Source: Nomia melanderi (taxonomy: Eukaryota; Arthropoda; Insecta; Hymenoptera; Halictidae). Taken from it: 64,000 nt of DNA. Positions within the stretch are counted from its first letter, which is position 1. Each line of letters starts with the position of its first letter. This document shows, piece by piece, positions 1-13,600 of the stretch. The stretch is from positions 17,364,606-17,428,605 of the forward strand of contig NC_135009.1 of NCBI RefSeq assembly GCF_051020985.1, given 5' to 3'. Made by a program: the position numbers and the translations under genes. The notes below the pieces were generated by a model, which searched no databases, had not been told where the DNA came from, and worked only from the letters and a program-made list of their open reading frames with translations.

Positions 1-3000
1 TTCCATTGTAAAGATCGAGAGATTACATTGACCGACGATTCAACACAAGTTAACGTTGAGAATCGTGTCGGTTTTCGAGAAATCTTGAACTAAAACGATC
101 GAATTCTAACATCTGCAAAGACAAACTCGACTCGATCATTTCTCTAGTTGTTTCTCCGTTTATTTTCAATCGCGAGAATAAAATAATCCCTACGAGACCT
201 CGAAGAAATCGTAAAGGGCCCTTGCCGCGACACCTCAAACGCATCTAAAAACACAGAAACCACAGTAAAATTTACATAACTCTATCCATCGGAATCTACA
301 GAATCATATCTCACGAGAAACTTCCCAACAACTTTCACAACCGACGCGAAACTAACTCCTAAATTGAGAAAATCAGTTCCTCGAAATCCGAAAGTCAGAA
401 GAGCAACTCCGTTTCTCGCTTGCTAAAACCACAAGAGCCACCAAATAAACGTAACAACTGAAAATTCACGTTGACCAATGCTATCGGTCGACGACACAGT
501 TCCCCAAATTCTCGAAAATCCCATATCCTCCCGTGAAAACGGGAAACTCGCATCGAATCTCGGAAAAACGTGCAATAGCCGTTGCAGCGATCCGACAGTT
601 GCACCGATCTCGACACAGAAAACTCCGATTTTTATGGATCGATCGGTCACCGACGATCACTGGAAGGTAAACGGTGAGCCACCAGTTGCGGGATTAACTT
701 AGCACCACTTCCGATTTCGGTTTCGAACGTGTTCGGTAGCTCGCACGGACTGGCACTGTGTTGGAAGCGGTCCGGAGGTTCGCGCAACGTTTCACCGGGG
801 ATCCGGAACGCGATTTCTGGCACCGTGACGACGGAGGATCGGTTCGCCGACGGCCGCTACTCAAGAATGACTTAACAGTGTCCACCTTCGGTTTATCACG
901 GGACTGTTCGCGACTTCTCTCCCTACCCGCCTCGCCGTTGCTGCTCTATCCGTCGCTGATACCGCGTCGAGGATCCCAGGTGAGACTCGACTTTTTCAAA
1001 CGTCGCGACGCGACGACTCGGTTCTCGCTTATTTATTGCTTTTTATATTTATTATTTAACAGATAACGCTTTGTTCCCGTCTCACAACCTTAACCTTTCT
1101 TATAAAAACGCGTCAGACTCGCGATAAAGGTTTCAAAGAGAATTTAACCAGCGTGAATAGTAAAAAATGCTCTTAATCGTTCGAACGATTAAACACGTTC
1201 GTTTCTATTTATATTTGCTGTTCATTATACGTTGAGATATGCTTTCTATTCCTTTCTATTCGATGAAATGATTATTAGCAAATAAGTATCGACGTTTAAG
1301 GGATGAGTTCTGGTAGTTACTCGAATGGGTGTATTCGCCGGAGAATAAAATCTGCCGCTTTATCATCAAGGAGCATTACCGCTGGAAGGATTGGCGTTTA
1401 ACTTAATTTAATATTCGCGGTATGCGAAAGAGGATAGAATTAAGAATAACGCGGACAATTAATTTTTTGTCCCCGGGGCAGGTTTGATCGGAGCTTCTGT
1501 TTTTCTGTTATATTGTTTTGTCCGTCCGTCCGTTTCATCGATCAGCGACGTTTTTATCGGCGTCTTACCCCTAATTATTGAACCGCTGGCTGTTTTATGG
1601 ATTACTGGGTTCTCCGGTTTGAAATTATTATACCGCGCCGCGGGACGCTGCAGCGCATCCGCGGGTCGTTGCGTAATTAGATTCCTACGGTGGGATACTC
1701 ATTAGGGAAAAGGGAAGCGAATTCGAAGAAAGGGTCGCGCGGCGATCGCGGCCGGCTAGTGGAAATAAATATAGATTAATAATTGCAATCTTATCGTGTT
1801 TCTGCAGATGTGTATTATTAAGCTCGAGTGCCGCATAAAAGTTACGGGGAAAAATCCAAGTTCCCCGCTCATTAAACGTCTAAGCGATTTCGAATTTTTC
1901 ACCGGTAACGTTCGCGTTCTATTTCCGGTCTCTTTCGTTTCATTTCAGCTGGAATACCACCGCTGCCATTTGCATATTGACAATTGCAAAAAGCTTGTTG
2001 TAGTTCGTAATATAAATGCTTTCCACATGCTCGACGGAGAACTCGTGGCGCAAGAAACTCTTAGACAAATTCCATTAAGATTCCCATTCGAACATCTGTT
2101 CTCCTTCGATCGTTCCTCCGTTTCATTTCCGTTCTCCCGAAAAATGTTCTTTCTATAGGAACGAGAGCCAGAGCGAGAGATCAAACGAAAGACAGCGAAA
2201 ATTTCGATTCGCCTTCCTCTCGCCGATTAAATTTCAATAAACCGTACTCGGCGCCAGTGTCCCGTAACCTCGCGCAATCTAATCTAATCTCCGCGAATTT
2301 TTCGCGCGGCCGACGCGTGCGAAAGTGGATCGCGTAACAACAGCATTCCCGTGGGGAGTTTTCACCTTTTTATCGTTATCGTGTTTAAAGGACCCCGTTG
2401 CACCCGTGGTTACGCGATAACGATCTAGGCGTCGATCGATCGTAATCGATGCTGCCCTGTCGTTCCAGTTACATCGAGAGCAAACAAAACGTCAGCGATT
2501 CCAAGGAAAAACGCGAAGGTCGGCGAAGAAAGAAAGAAGAGAATTCTAGGGGGTTCGATAGATCTACACTTAATTAGAACGATTTCGAAATATTAATCTC
2601 GATTTGCAAAGAAGTATTTACTGGAGAGCTTTCGAAACATTCGTTTGGATTTACAAAGGAATATTTCATCTTATAGATCCCGGAATGCTAATTTCGATCT
2701 GTTTTCGGCGAGATTTCCGTCGGTCGCGCGGTCGTTTTCGCTTTACCTTCGGCTCATGTTCCTCGGACTGCCAAGACGGGCGCGATGCGTGTCGTTCCGA
2801 TTCGAAGGCCGAGGGAATCGGTTCCAGTTAAAGAATAATAATGGTCATTTAAGTGCAATCACGGCGAATGTCGCAAGAATACTGGGACAAACGTGCCCCG
2901 GGAGGAAACACAGATGCAACAGGCTGTCCGCGAATCGGTTCCGTGACCTCATCGCGTTATCGACGGACGGAGTCAATCGATGACCGCGTCCGCCGGTCGT

Positions 3001-4329
3001 CCGAATCCCCGATTCTTCGCGCAGAAACAACGTTTCCCTACGAAAAGCCTTCTGCAGAAACTTCCTAACGGAAATCCTCGTCAACCAAGGAAAAACTCGA
3101 ACGAACAGCAGAAAAGGTATTAGGAAAACCGGATAGAGTTCGTGCGGGTTCTCAACGCTAACCGCGCCGACGCTTCTCTCATCGTAACTGCTCAACTAAC
3201 TGGCATTACGTTAAACAAGTTGGATAATATATTTTTCCAATGGAAACAGGATCGGAAGACAAGAGAAAACTTGAAACATCAATTAATCGGAGAATATAGG
3301 AATCGATGCTGAAGTTACGAAGCATAGAGAACGTTTCTATGCAATAATTTCATTTTATCTGATACAGACGTAATGCGGCTAATACCGATTTCATCCATTA
3401 GCGAAACGCTAATTGAAGTCGGACTTCGATTCGTTGCTAATAAGAGAATCGCGCGAACTTTTTCTGCTCCCTAATCGCCTTATTCTGTCGTCCGTTGTTT
3501 GTTTAAGGTGCAACGAGGCAATTAGAGTAGAAGACTTATCGGCATTACGATACGCGTTATCTCGCGCTCGCGCTCGCGCGGACATCGGACGATTTCGCGT
3601 TTAAAACAGCGTAGACTAACGGTCGCGGTTCTCCATTATTTTTCCCGTTTCGTCTTTTTTTTCAGGGACCCGCGCTTAAGATACCCCGATGAATGTTCCG
3701 AAGCGAGTCGGGGCGACACGATTGGCCGCGTCCAATCAATCCTTTCGTCGGGTCAACGACTCCGGCCGGCCGGGATCCTCCACAATAACTCTATAAATCT
3801 CCGGGGCGGCTTTCCGCGAATCGGAAGTCGCAATGCCGCGACCGAGCTTTTTCCATTCGCGCGGAAATCGGCCGATCCGCGCCCGTAATGGAGAGGCTCT
3901 TCTCGCGTCTCGGGCTTCCCCGAACCCCTCGGAATGGGAGCGACGTGTGTTCGGTAAGAATGGGCGGCTGCAAAAGGAGAAGAATTCACGCTCTGCCATC
4001 GAGAATTGGAGCGACGGAGGCCGTGGAACGGGTGGAACGCGAGGCGAGCCGGAAACGGCCGGGTAAACAGGTCGAAGGTCCACTCGAATCGAATGAAATC
4101 GGCGATAATAGGATCGATAGCTCGTCAGAGGAAAGCATTTCTCGAGCTCGAACTTTCCAACTTTGGAGAGGGCAGTTGGAAGGGGAATTTCTATTACAAG
4201 CTTTTCTGTTTCTACTCGACTGCGGGCGGACGTTGCGGAGGAAAGTAAGCTGCATTGCGGCTGTAGAAATTTTATGAACCAACGATTCGTTGTAACATAT
4301 ATTAGGAACGTTGAGTCTTTCGAGAATTC
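1..4329. other. Gene-free GC-rich stretch with one possible non-coding exon end
   Basis: I see no coding exon here. Open frames on both strands are short, overlap each other and match no family I recognise. A good splice donor (CCAG then GTGAGA) falls at about 980-985 after a GC-rich stretch, so 700-979 could be a non-coding first exon of a + strand gene. No coding exon follows until 24.3 kb, so this is only a suggestion. Confidence 0.4.
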
Positions 4330-4460
4330 GATTTCACATTGAGAATCGAATTTATCATTTGTACTTATTGTAACTATGTAGATCTTTTGATATGTCGCGT
4401 TGTAATTGATGAAATGGAAAACGTGTATATAGAATCAGTGTATTTTCTCATTTTCTCAGT

Positions 4461-4527
4461 AACTGAGATGACAAAGTATTTGTGTCGATCACGGTCGAGA
4501 AAGAAATCACAGAGCGAGGGGCTAATG
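4461..4527 (+). repeat. Dispersed repeat family A, copy 1 (3' end)
   Basis: This segment resembles the ends of the copies near 7.7, 10.5 and 27.6 kb. It has a conserved ACAAAGTA, then CGATCACGGTCGAGAAA, and closes with GAGCGAGGGGCTAA where other copies read GAGCAAGGGGTTAA. The upstream 130 bases look weakly related to copy 3. It is probably the decayed end of a small TTAA-bounded non-autonomous transposon. Confidence 0.5.
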
Positions 4528-4533
4528 AACGCA

Positions 4534-7087
4534 GACAGCGAAATTTCCTTGGGTATCCTGAAAAATCGGCTATAGACTATTTCCAGGACGATTTACATGC
4601 AAACCACGATGTAGCGCGGTTCGATCGAATCGTCGAATCGCAGCTGCCAACGTCAACACCGGTTGCGACAGACCCATCTCTGGAAATGGCTCCGTGGAAC
4701 GCTGGGAACGGCTCTGGTTCGCGGCCAAGGTTCGTCGCGGAATGATATAAATACTTCGACGCGGCGGGGCCGGTCGTTAAAATCACTGTCCGTCGTCCCC
4801 GCGGAGGCTGATTAACGCGATACCTATTTTTGAAGGCTGCCCGGAATGATTTACAGCGACATTCTTCCCGATATCCTCCGCGCGGCTCTTTTATTCCGCG
4901 CGATCTTCGCCGGCCGCTGAATTGAAAACGAGCGGAGACACGATTTTTCCCCTTTCAACGAGTAATCGGCGGCAGACGTTCGTTAATTAAGCGCTTCTGA
5001 ATTTTATCTACGAAATAAGTGCTCATTGTTCCGTCAAGGCAGAACGGAAACATCAATCCTAGCCTGGCGGACCTCGGGTCCATTTTTACCATCTGACGCG
5101 TTCGCTTTGGTAACAACAGCGATAACGATAAGAAGGTATGGAAGCGTGAAAGCGAGTGATTATTAATAGAGCATGTATCCTCGTTCGTACGTAACTCTCG
5201 AAAAATCGCTAAAAGACAGCGCAACGCGAACTTTCGTGAAATTCGACGAGTTCTTCGACAGTCTTGCGATCGTAACGGTTTAACCGATAAAGTATCTTCC
5301 ACGTGAAAGTAACACGAAAGAATAATCGAAATTCAGATCTAAACAGTCTCGATCGGTTGGCAAAGAGAATGGACCATATTCTTTTTAAAGGTAATCTTTT
5401 GAAAGTAATCGATCATTCGAAGAGTTCCATAGAAATTGCGCCAGACAGCAGCTACATTTTGTTCCCAGCGTCGACGGGGATAGATATCGATTTCATCGAG
5501 TGCGAGATCGAGTCGCGAGAATGGCACCCGATCCTCGTTCTCCGGGGAGCGTCCGATCGCGGTCAATCGGCGCTGGTTCTCCGCGAAATCGGGGGGAATC
5601 GATCTGAGTCACTGTCTCGGTCGTGACCTTTCGGTCGATGACTAATTTCTCGGTTGATCCCTGCGCTGAAACCTCTCCGCTAACGGACGCCCGGCACGGG
5701 GAACAATCAGTGTGAAGGCGGTTCTCATTGTCCCGTCCAGTCATGCGCGATGTCGTCACGCTCGTCAGAGAACGTCGCCTTCGGAAACGGCGAGCCATCG
5801 GCTCGGGCGAAATCTCCGTTCGTTTCCACGCTAATTAATCGAACAGATCTGACCCCGCGTCTCCTTTCTTCTTCAATCTGTTTTTTTCCCCTCTCTTTCC
5901 GTCCTCGTTCCTCTCGCGCCCGATGAATTTCTACGCGAGCAACGCGCCGCAGCTTTCCATCGATAGAGACAATTAGCGATGGCCAAACGGTTGCTTAATT
6001 GCGGCTTCGTTACGCAAACACCAGCATCCACGTAGGCGAGCGAAATGAAACGGCACCTGCGGGTAAGTAGATACCGCGAATGGCACCGTTCGTCGTCGCG
6101 TTCTTGTCATCGGCCGACGATCCTTTCGTTTCGCAATAAACGCCGAAGAGAAACCTCGTTTCTTCTTTCTTGGGGGTTTATTGTTTTTGCGTTTAATGCT
6201 GAACGTGTAATTATATGAGAAAACGATTAGTCCAAGAAACATTTTGCCTGAAACGAGAAACCCACTGTCCCGTCGTTGCGTTCGAGAAAGAGTCTCTTTC
6301 CGAAGATTCTAACTCGCTAACATAAAATTTCAACTTTCGATGAAACGATGCTCGTTACCACGGTTTACACGGTCGATAACTAAGATACAAACGATAGCAA
6401 TCTGGCAGAAACAACTTTCGACGTCGATTAAAAATCGATGCACCGGCTGACCGCGAAATCCCGAGGAGGATGGTACTCGCACGTGACCGCGAATTTCAGC
6501 CACGGCAGACTTTCTAGATCCGCGCGGCTAATTAAGCGGTCCGAAGGTAAAAGTCTTTCGATCCTTGGACTCCGTGTGAATCCGCGACGATTCGGTATCG
6601 CTTTCAACCTGTGTCTCGACTCCGAAACCAGGCCGTGCGGATCAGACGGATTTTCTCCGTCTCGCGAGCCGTCTTCTTCGCGGCGCGATCCGAGGATCGG
6701 CCGCGCGCACTTTCTACAGCTATGTCCTCTGGCTGGAACGACGCCGAGGAACTTTCTGGTGTCCCTTGTTGCTGCTTGTTGTAAGACATTGCCGACAAGC
6801 ATCTGGCCACAGAAACATTCTGTTCGCGCCGTAGCAACATGGTCCGAGGAATGTTTTGGTTTTGCTGGGAACAGGGACGTGGAGAAATCTGAAGAAATAT
6901 TCGGCAACGAGCAGCGATTCTTTGAATGTAGTCGAAGAACTTGGTCCAGGAAGAAGACTTATATATATATTCGTAGAATATTGGGAACACTGTCACAAAT
7001 TCCATGAATAGGAAACGAGGCTGCTAAATCTTAGGCCAATGTCATTCTCTATCACGGGTGACAACAAATTCGAGCTACTGTAATTCG
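4534..7087. other. Gene-free stretch
   Basis: No supported gene. The longest frame (6438-7007, +) is overlapped by comparable frames on the other strand and has no recognisable domain, so I treat it as chance openness in GC-rich DNA. A short TA run lies at about 6960-6970. Confidence 0.4.
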
Positions 7088-7280
7088 TTGAATTACACGA
7101 TGGTCATTTGAAAACATTTCTATGTTACAGATACCGCTATCTAATGCGGTGACGTTCAACTAAACGACCGCACGATAATGATAACGCGCGACTCGATTCA
7201 TTTGATATCGTAGTTTCTCAGTTTCTGTGTTTTGCTCCGTGAAATCGCGCGACGTTCGACGTGTCAACGCGGGTCACGAA
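7088..7280 (+). repeat. Dispersed repeat family B, copy 1
   Basis: This segment aligns by eye with 18632-18826. Shared landmarks in order are a TCATTTGAAAA/TTATTTGAAAA block, GCTATCTAATG/GCTAATG followed by TGACGTTCA, a CTAAACGA/CTAGATGA block, ATAATGATAACGC/ATAATAATAACGC, and AAATCGCGCGAC/AAATCGTGCGGC. The ends are decayed. It has no coding capacity. Confidence 0.5.
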
Positions 7281-7720
7281 TCCGCGCGTAAACGAGCGGT
7301 TATCGGCGGACCTTCTTTTCTTTTTCACCGGTAACGGGGTCGCATCGCGTCATCGTCCCGCCAATGACTCAAAGGAAAAGGGCCCTCGAGCAGCCGCCGC
7401 GCCGCTCGAGCCTCGTTACCTTCGACGCGTTTGACTTTGGCGGGAGTCGGCCATTGGCTGACGCATCGCCCCGTCAAAATGGCCACTCCCGGCTACGGTG
7501 ACCAGGCCGACGCAACTGAAAATCGGGACACACGTGAACTTCGCGTTGCGAACACTGAGAAACAGTATGAGAAGAACATTTGTGTTCCTCGTATAGTACA
7601 TGTGTCCTGTCACGAATAGAGGGACTTCTGTCACTGTACTTTTTGTTAGAACAGTGGAACGATACCGTTTAAATCAAACACAGACGTAAAATATGCCTAG
7701 TTTTTCTCTTTTTTCAGAAA

Positions 7721-7785
7721 ATTATTAATAGCAAAGTAGTTCCATCAATCACGGTTCAGAAATAAATCGTGGAGCAAGGGGTTAA
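7721..7785 (+). repeat. Dispersed repeat family A, copy 2 (3' end)
   Basis: This copy shares GCAAAGTAGTTCCATCAAT, then ACGGTTCAGAAATAAATC, then GAGCAAGGGGTTAA with the copies near 4.5, 10.6 and 27.7 kb. The TTAA at 7782-7785 marks the likely element boundary; the other end was not located with confidence. Confidence 0.6.
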
Positions 7786-7789
7786 ACAT

Positions 7790-10375
7790 AGGTAGAGATA
7801 AAAACGAATCCTTTTAATGACATTCAGCAGCTATTTCAACATTAGTTGGCGTGCGCGGATGAAATTGGTTTCACGCACGCCATGTACGACTTAATAGGCA
7901 TTCGGTAGTCAACACGTTGAAACGTTGCGGGTTCGCGATCGCTGTGCGAATACCAACGCGTTGACTGTCAGAATTTTTTATGTAAGCGTCATTGATTTCA
8001 TTCGTAATAGAGACGAGAGTCATCGATAATAATTGTTAATGTTTAATGCTGTACTTTCCATTCCGCATCATCATTCAGTTTCTTAGATTACCGCAAGGCG
8101 ACTTTCATTCTTATCACACTTTTCTCCCCGACTTCCGAAATCGAGTGATGCAAAGGTGACCTTAAAACCTGGAGAACTCCGACGAAGAATTATTACACTC
8201 CAGCGCCGCCGCGATAAGAAAACCGCTCACGAAGTCACCTGTCCGGGGGGAACCACATATTCCGTGAAACGTGTAAAATCCGTGAGCGTGATCCCTTTGT
8301 TCCAAATTCACGGGTGGAACGTGACGCGCGCGGATTCTCGTGCGAAACAGGATCGCGCGCGTGCACGGATGAGTATAATAAAGAAATTACCCATTTCCGG
8401 AAACCGGTTGCTCTTTTGTCGGCTCCCCGGTTTGGCCAGAGGAAAGACGGGTTTTCACCGCGTCACGCGAAACCGTTCTCCGCTCCTTCTTCTTTTCATT
8501 CCCCGGTTTTTTTTCCTTACGCACGGTTTCCCTGGAGATCACCGGGAAAAATGGCGTGTGTACGTAACGTGGACGAAAGAGAATTTCGTGATAAACGATA
8601 TTCTTATCACTCGACTTACAATAAAACGATCAATTAAAATCAAACATCTGACTTGCACGATTAGACCATTTTTTCGTCACCATGCGTTAACTTCACGTAC
8701 AGTTGGAATGTTTTAGATTCATTCACAGTCAATGTAAGAATGAATACTTCTTCGAATCGATTAGTTTAGAATATTCCAAGGTCTCGGACATTTATTCATC
8801 TGCTCACGCACACTCGCTGATCAATACACCTGTAACCACGGTAAATACATCTCGCGCGCGATAATTTTACGACTTTCCTCCCCCGACCTTCGAACCCCGG
8901 CCGTTTTCACCGGAAATAAAGGGAAAAAGAAAAACGTGCCGGCCGGTGGCCGTAAATAGTGGTGCCAGGCCACGGTTAGAAAACGGCGGCGATCCATCTT
9001 TAGAGTTTACATCGCCGCGTGTCTCGCCGAACTGATAATTCACTTTCCAGGGAGATCTCGATACCGGACCGAGGCTCTAATAGCCTCCGTGTGGAACGAG
9101 GCGAACAGCTCCTTTGGTAAATCCACGATTTACGGTCAGGAGGAATCGTGAGACGGCACACGGAGGAAGAGCTTGGAACTTTCTTTCCTATAGAATTCTA
9201 TAAATAGAGGCTATCCATGTGTCTCGAAATTGATAGGTGTCCCAGCTTGGATGGAGGATTCAGTCGCGTCTCTCGTCCTCTTCACTGTCGACTCTCTTCG
9301 GACCATTTTTAACTACCGCGGTCTCTAATTCTCACGCTTCATACGAATGTTAAGTGCCTTTTCAAATTCTGTTCCGATTACTGTTATCATCTGCAGAGTT
9401 TCGCGAAGGAAAATAGAAAGAAAAACGCGAGTTTCCTCAGCTACGAAACAACGATCAAATAAAGAACGTTTGCAGAAGATCTTATCTATTACAGACATAC
9501 ACGATTCGCAATCTAGTAACCGCAAAGTGTAAAGCCAGCTATCTTTCTGCTCGTTAATCAAGTCGTTCTCCGTTCATTTCGGTAACAATCGTTGGAAGCA
9601 ACCTTCAGCACTGCCAACCGACCGATTCCCGTGTATTCAAATCAGTTTCGCGAAGATGTAAAACGGAAGGCGTTCGGGCGACCGGTAATTTCGAATTCGC
9701 GATGGCGCGTGGCGCTCGCTCGATCGAGCTCGGGGCTTCCGGTTGCGTCCATTATCGAACCCGCGGTGCATGGCAAGCGTTGTTCCCCTTATCTCGCGAT
9801 AAAGGAAGGCACGGGCACCGCGCGGCGCTTCCGGTTTACCGTGTCTCCTTTTCCTTTCCGCGGCTCCGTTAGGCCGCCTGAGAAGTTTCGCGTGGCCGGG
9901 CAGACGTTCCCGGCCGGTCGCGGGCACGCATGCGCGTCGACACGAAATCGTTTAAGACTTTCACGCTCGAGGAACAATCGGCGGGATCAGAAAACGGTAA
10001 AAGCCGCCGGCGCTCCCGGGGAGAGAGGGACCGGACTTAATTGCACGCGAACATCCCCAATTATACGGATTAATTAGCGTTCGAACCCCCCTCTTCTTTC
10101 TCTTCCGCCGACCCCACAGGGAACGGGATCGTATCTTGCTCGGTTTCATCTCGATCTGCTTGTTTGAAACTCTGATTATCGTACTGACGATATCTACCGA
10201 CGTCTAGAACAATGTGTTCAAACTGTGAACCGTTTAACTAGGTACTTTACTCGAGTTTCTAGGTGAATTGCAAGTTTTTCAGATAACTCGGTTCCTTGAT
10301 ACTTTCTCAGAGGTTTGTATGCTATAAAACATTGATGTTTAAAGAAACGAAGATTCTTCTAACGAGTATCACCTT
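7790..10375. other. Gene-free stretch
   Basis: No supported gene. Frames at 8156-8716 and 9592-10077 on the + strand are long enough to notice, but they lack recognisable motifs, are shadowed by opposite-strand frames, and sit in GC-rich DNA where stops are rare. Confidence 0.4.
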
Positions 10376-10610
10376 TTAACCCATTCACCTACAATATCGT
10401 GACGAAAATTTCAAACTGAATTTGAGAAGTCCAAGTGTTACTTGTATTTTTTGAATACAAATGAGATATTACTTTGCTATTATCAGTCGTTTACCTTTGA
10501 ACCGAGACATAGATTCAGCACAGAAGTTGTGTCTTCTCCTAATAAATGATTAACGACAAAGTAGCTGCATCGATCGTAGCGAAGGAATAGATCATAGAGT
10601 TGGGGGTTAA
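10376..10610 (+). repeat. Dispersed repeat family A, copy 3 (most complete), TTAA-bounded
   Basis: The element begins TTAACCCATTCACC and ends GGGGGTTAA, so both ends carry TTAA followed inward by CCC, an imperfect terminal inverted repeat. Its body (CGTGACGAAAATTTCAAAC, then ATGAGATATTACTT) is also found in the 27.4-27.7 kb copy. At 235 bp with no reading frame it looks like a miniature element. The TTAA ends suggest piggyBac-type mobilisation, which is inference. Confidence 0.6.
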
Positions 10611-10619
10611 CGTCACGGT

Positions 10620-13600
10620 ATCCTCGTTCGTCAACGTGGTTGCGTCACCGCGCACCCGTGAACGCGACTGTTTATTACGAGGAATGAATAACTGGATTTC
10701 GCGGGGGAAATCAGGGTCGACTGGTATACACCACGCGTCGGCGCCTCCGGCGAATTGATGATTTGGCGGCACTTCAAGTTCAGGTGTGAACAGCCGCGCC
10801 GGGGGAAAGTAAATTGACGCGATATTTAGGGAATCGTTTGTCGGCGAGGCACGCTCGGGGAAAGGATCGCCTCGCCGAGTACTTCCTCACGCCTCGTTAC
10901 GCCGCCAACGTTGACAAACGTTTTCTCGAGCAATTTGTACCGCTCGGCGAAACGGCCGTGTTTTCGGGGGGGGGGGGGGGGAATAATTAAGTGTAACCGT
11001 GTGGTAAGCGTGTTGCTCAACTTGCCCGCAAACTAGGCGAGGCTCTAATTTCCCGGCCTTCCGACGCCGTCGAACGCCGCGAAGTCAACGACTCCGGTGG
11101 CAAGCTGCGACGACGGCCACACGCGTTACGCGGTGCACGCTAGGTGTTCATTAGGAACATTAACTCCGTATTATCCGGTGGACAACGGAGAGGCTAATTG
11201 GATCTCTCGCCACCTATTTGTCAACATCTTAACCGCCCTCCCGTTCAACTCCCCTCGAACACGAACACCAATCTACATAGAAATTCTCCCAAACAACCTC
11301 TAAATACTCCTCCAGCTTCGCGAGGCAGACTCCGACTAAACTCTAGAATACCGACGACCCAACGAACACCGTTCATCGATACACGAAAACCCTATAAGCT
11401 CCAGAAATCGACTATAGTCGAACCGACGTTATCACCCCGGCGAAAAGGATCGATCAACGTCCCTGCCCGGATGATCCGTACCGTTTTTAACCGCGTCCCT
11501 TCGAGTTGACCGATCGAAATGTCGCCGGAGCCCCTCGGTGTTTTTCCTACGGCGCATCGTGCGAGAGCCGGCACTCGAAAATAGATCGGTGCTTATTTCG
11601 ATCCCTCCTCTTCTTTTCAGCCCCTTCCTCCTTTCCTCTTTTATTGTCCCCGAGAGCCTCTTCCACGCCGTTTTCGCTGTCCGGTTTCTCCGGGAGGCGC
11701 CATGCACCGTAGTTCGGTTTATTATTACACACACCCGGTATTCAACGCGGTCCCCGCCTCGTCCCGCTTCCTCTTTCCCCCCGGCCGGCCGAGCCGGCGG
11801 CGCGACCTCGCGGCGCTTATTAAGGCTCGCGACGGAACACCTTGAGAGCCCTGAACTTCAGGGGCCCCCGGTGCTGACTGATTCAAGGTCGGCCTGAATC
11901 AGAACCGGCCAACCGGTTTTTCGGAGAAGATTCGGAGAAGAAACGGAAGGTCGCGCCTCCGCCACCTCGCCGGGCTCCGGGACGCTTTAAATCTCCGCCG
12001 CGGACGTTCATTGCGAATTAAATGGCCGCTTTAACCCTGCCGAGGCCCGCCGGACGGCCGGCGCATACGCAAGTGCGTGCGCTACACCCCGGACACGCTT
12101 CGCCGGCGTTTTTAGCGTGAATTATTAATCCGCCGCTGCTGGTTCGCGTTTAATTGGATGGTCTCCTTGACCCCGTAACCGGCTATGACGAATCGGCCGG
12201 GTGGTTCCCGGGTTTTCGGTCGAAGGTCACTTGCTTCTCTTCGGTATCGGTCGGCTGCGAGCTTTTTCGAGTCATTTTGCGAGAGCATCGGAGAAAATGG
12301 AGGTTTCTCTGGGACGGTACTGTTCACCGAGTCGCCACCTGATTTTCTTGTCAACTAAGCACCAAGTTTAGTATCAATCATTCGCGAAATGTATTAAACA
12401 GCTCATTCATTGTAAGTACATAGGAACTTTGGAGGTGAAATATTGGAAATAGAACATTTTGCTTCGATCTACGTGCAACGAGGATCATTGAGTTTTAAAC
12501 TCGTCAATGATCTTCCGATTGCAAGAGTAAAATAAAAGTACCCATTTAATTTCAGGCAAACTTCGCCATCGTGGAAAGTTTCATATTACACAGAATATTC
12601 CCGAAACGAGTTCACACATTCATTACAATTATTAACCGATTAATAAATCCGTTCACCGAAACTTTCCCTGGCCAAAGTCCCTTGCGTTCGTCCGCATGAC
12701 AGTATTTACTGCGCGAAAACCATATCGCGGCCGCATTCGTTGCGAAACGAGTCGCTCCGAATTAAAATTGTCGAACAGTATCTCCGGCAACGTGTCCGTC
12801 GGCATTGTTCCCGTAATTTATTATTCCTAAATCAATCCCGCGCTGTCTACTCTCGAAATACACAGGCCATTATCTCCCTTTATTCCGCGCCGGTCGAACG
12901 CGTCCGGCTTCGCGGTCGGCAAAAACCGCCGGCTATACCGATTTCCTTCCCTCCGTCGACGGGCCGCGATTTTCGCGGGTTTCACGGCAAGAGTCGGCCA
13001 CATGTTCCCCCGAACAATGCGCGGTTAACGGGGATTGCGTAATCGGTGCGCGCGGGCCGACCGGAAAAAGAGAAAACGAAAATTTTACGATCGATCGAGG
13101 TCGGAATGTGACAAAACTGGCCGCGCGAGCCGTTCGAAACTGAACTTCGGAATCGATTTCCGCGTGTTCCGACGAACCTGAATGCTCGTTTCGCGATGGC
13201 CAATTAAGATCACGAGACAAAGATACCGGTAGCCTCCAACACGCCCACCGCCGAATCAGCACTCATCGGAATCGAACGGACAATTTCCTTAATGAAACGG
13301 AAACGGACGGTTTCCGATATGCCACTGAGAAAATGTACACGTATAATCGAATTGATCTTTGTATTCTTCTACAAAAATTATAAAAATGCCGCTACTTCGA
13401 TTGATTTATATTTACTTTGCGTGAAATCAATTTATTCGGTGGTCACTCAGAGAATCTGTGTCTTTAATAATTGAAGGAAGAAATCATTTTAGTTTATTTG
13501 GTGGCTAGTATTAGTCAAACTTGTACGAAATGTTATTGGAACTTGAACGGCAATCAGGGTTAAGCGAAGAAAGTCTGATCTTACTTTTTGCGGTGAGGTT

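Noticed and set aside
6438..7007. 189-residue + strand frame
   Set aside because: Overlapped by 159- and 133-residue - strand frames, no known motif, GC-rich context where stops are scarce.
9592..10077. 161-residue + strand frame
   Set aside because: Arg/Pro-rich composition typical of chance frames in GC-rich DNA, with competing - strand frames over the same span.
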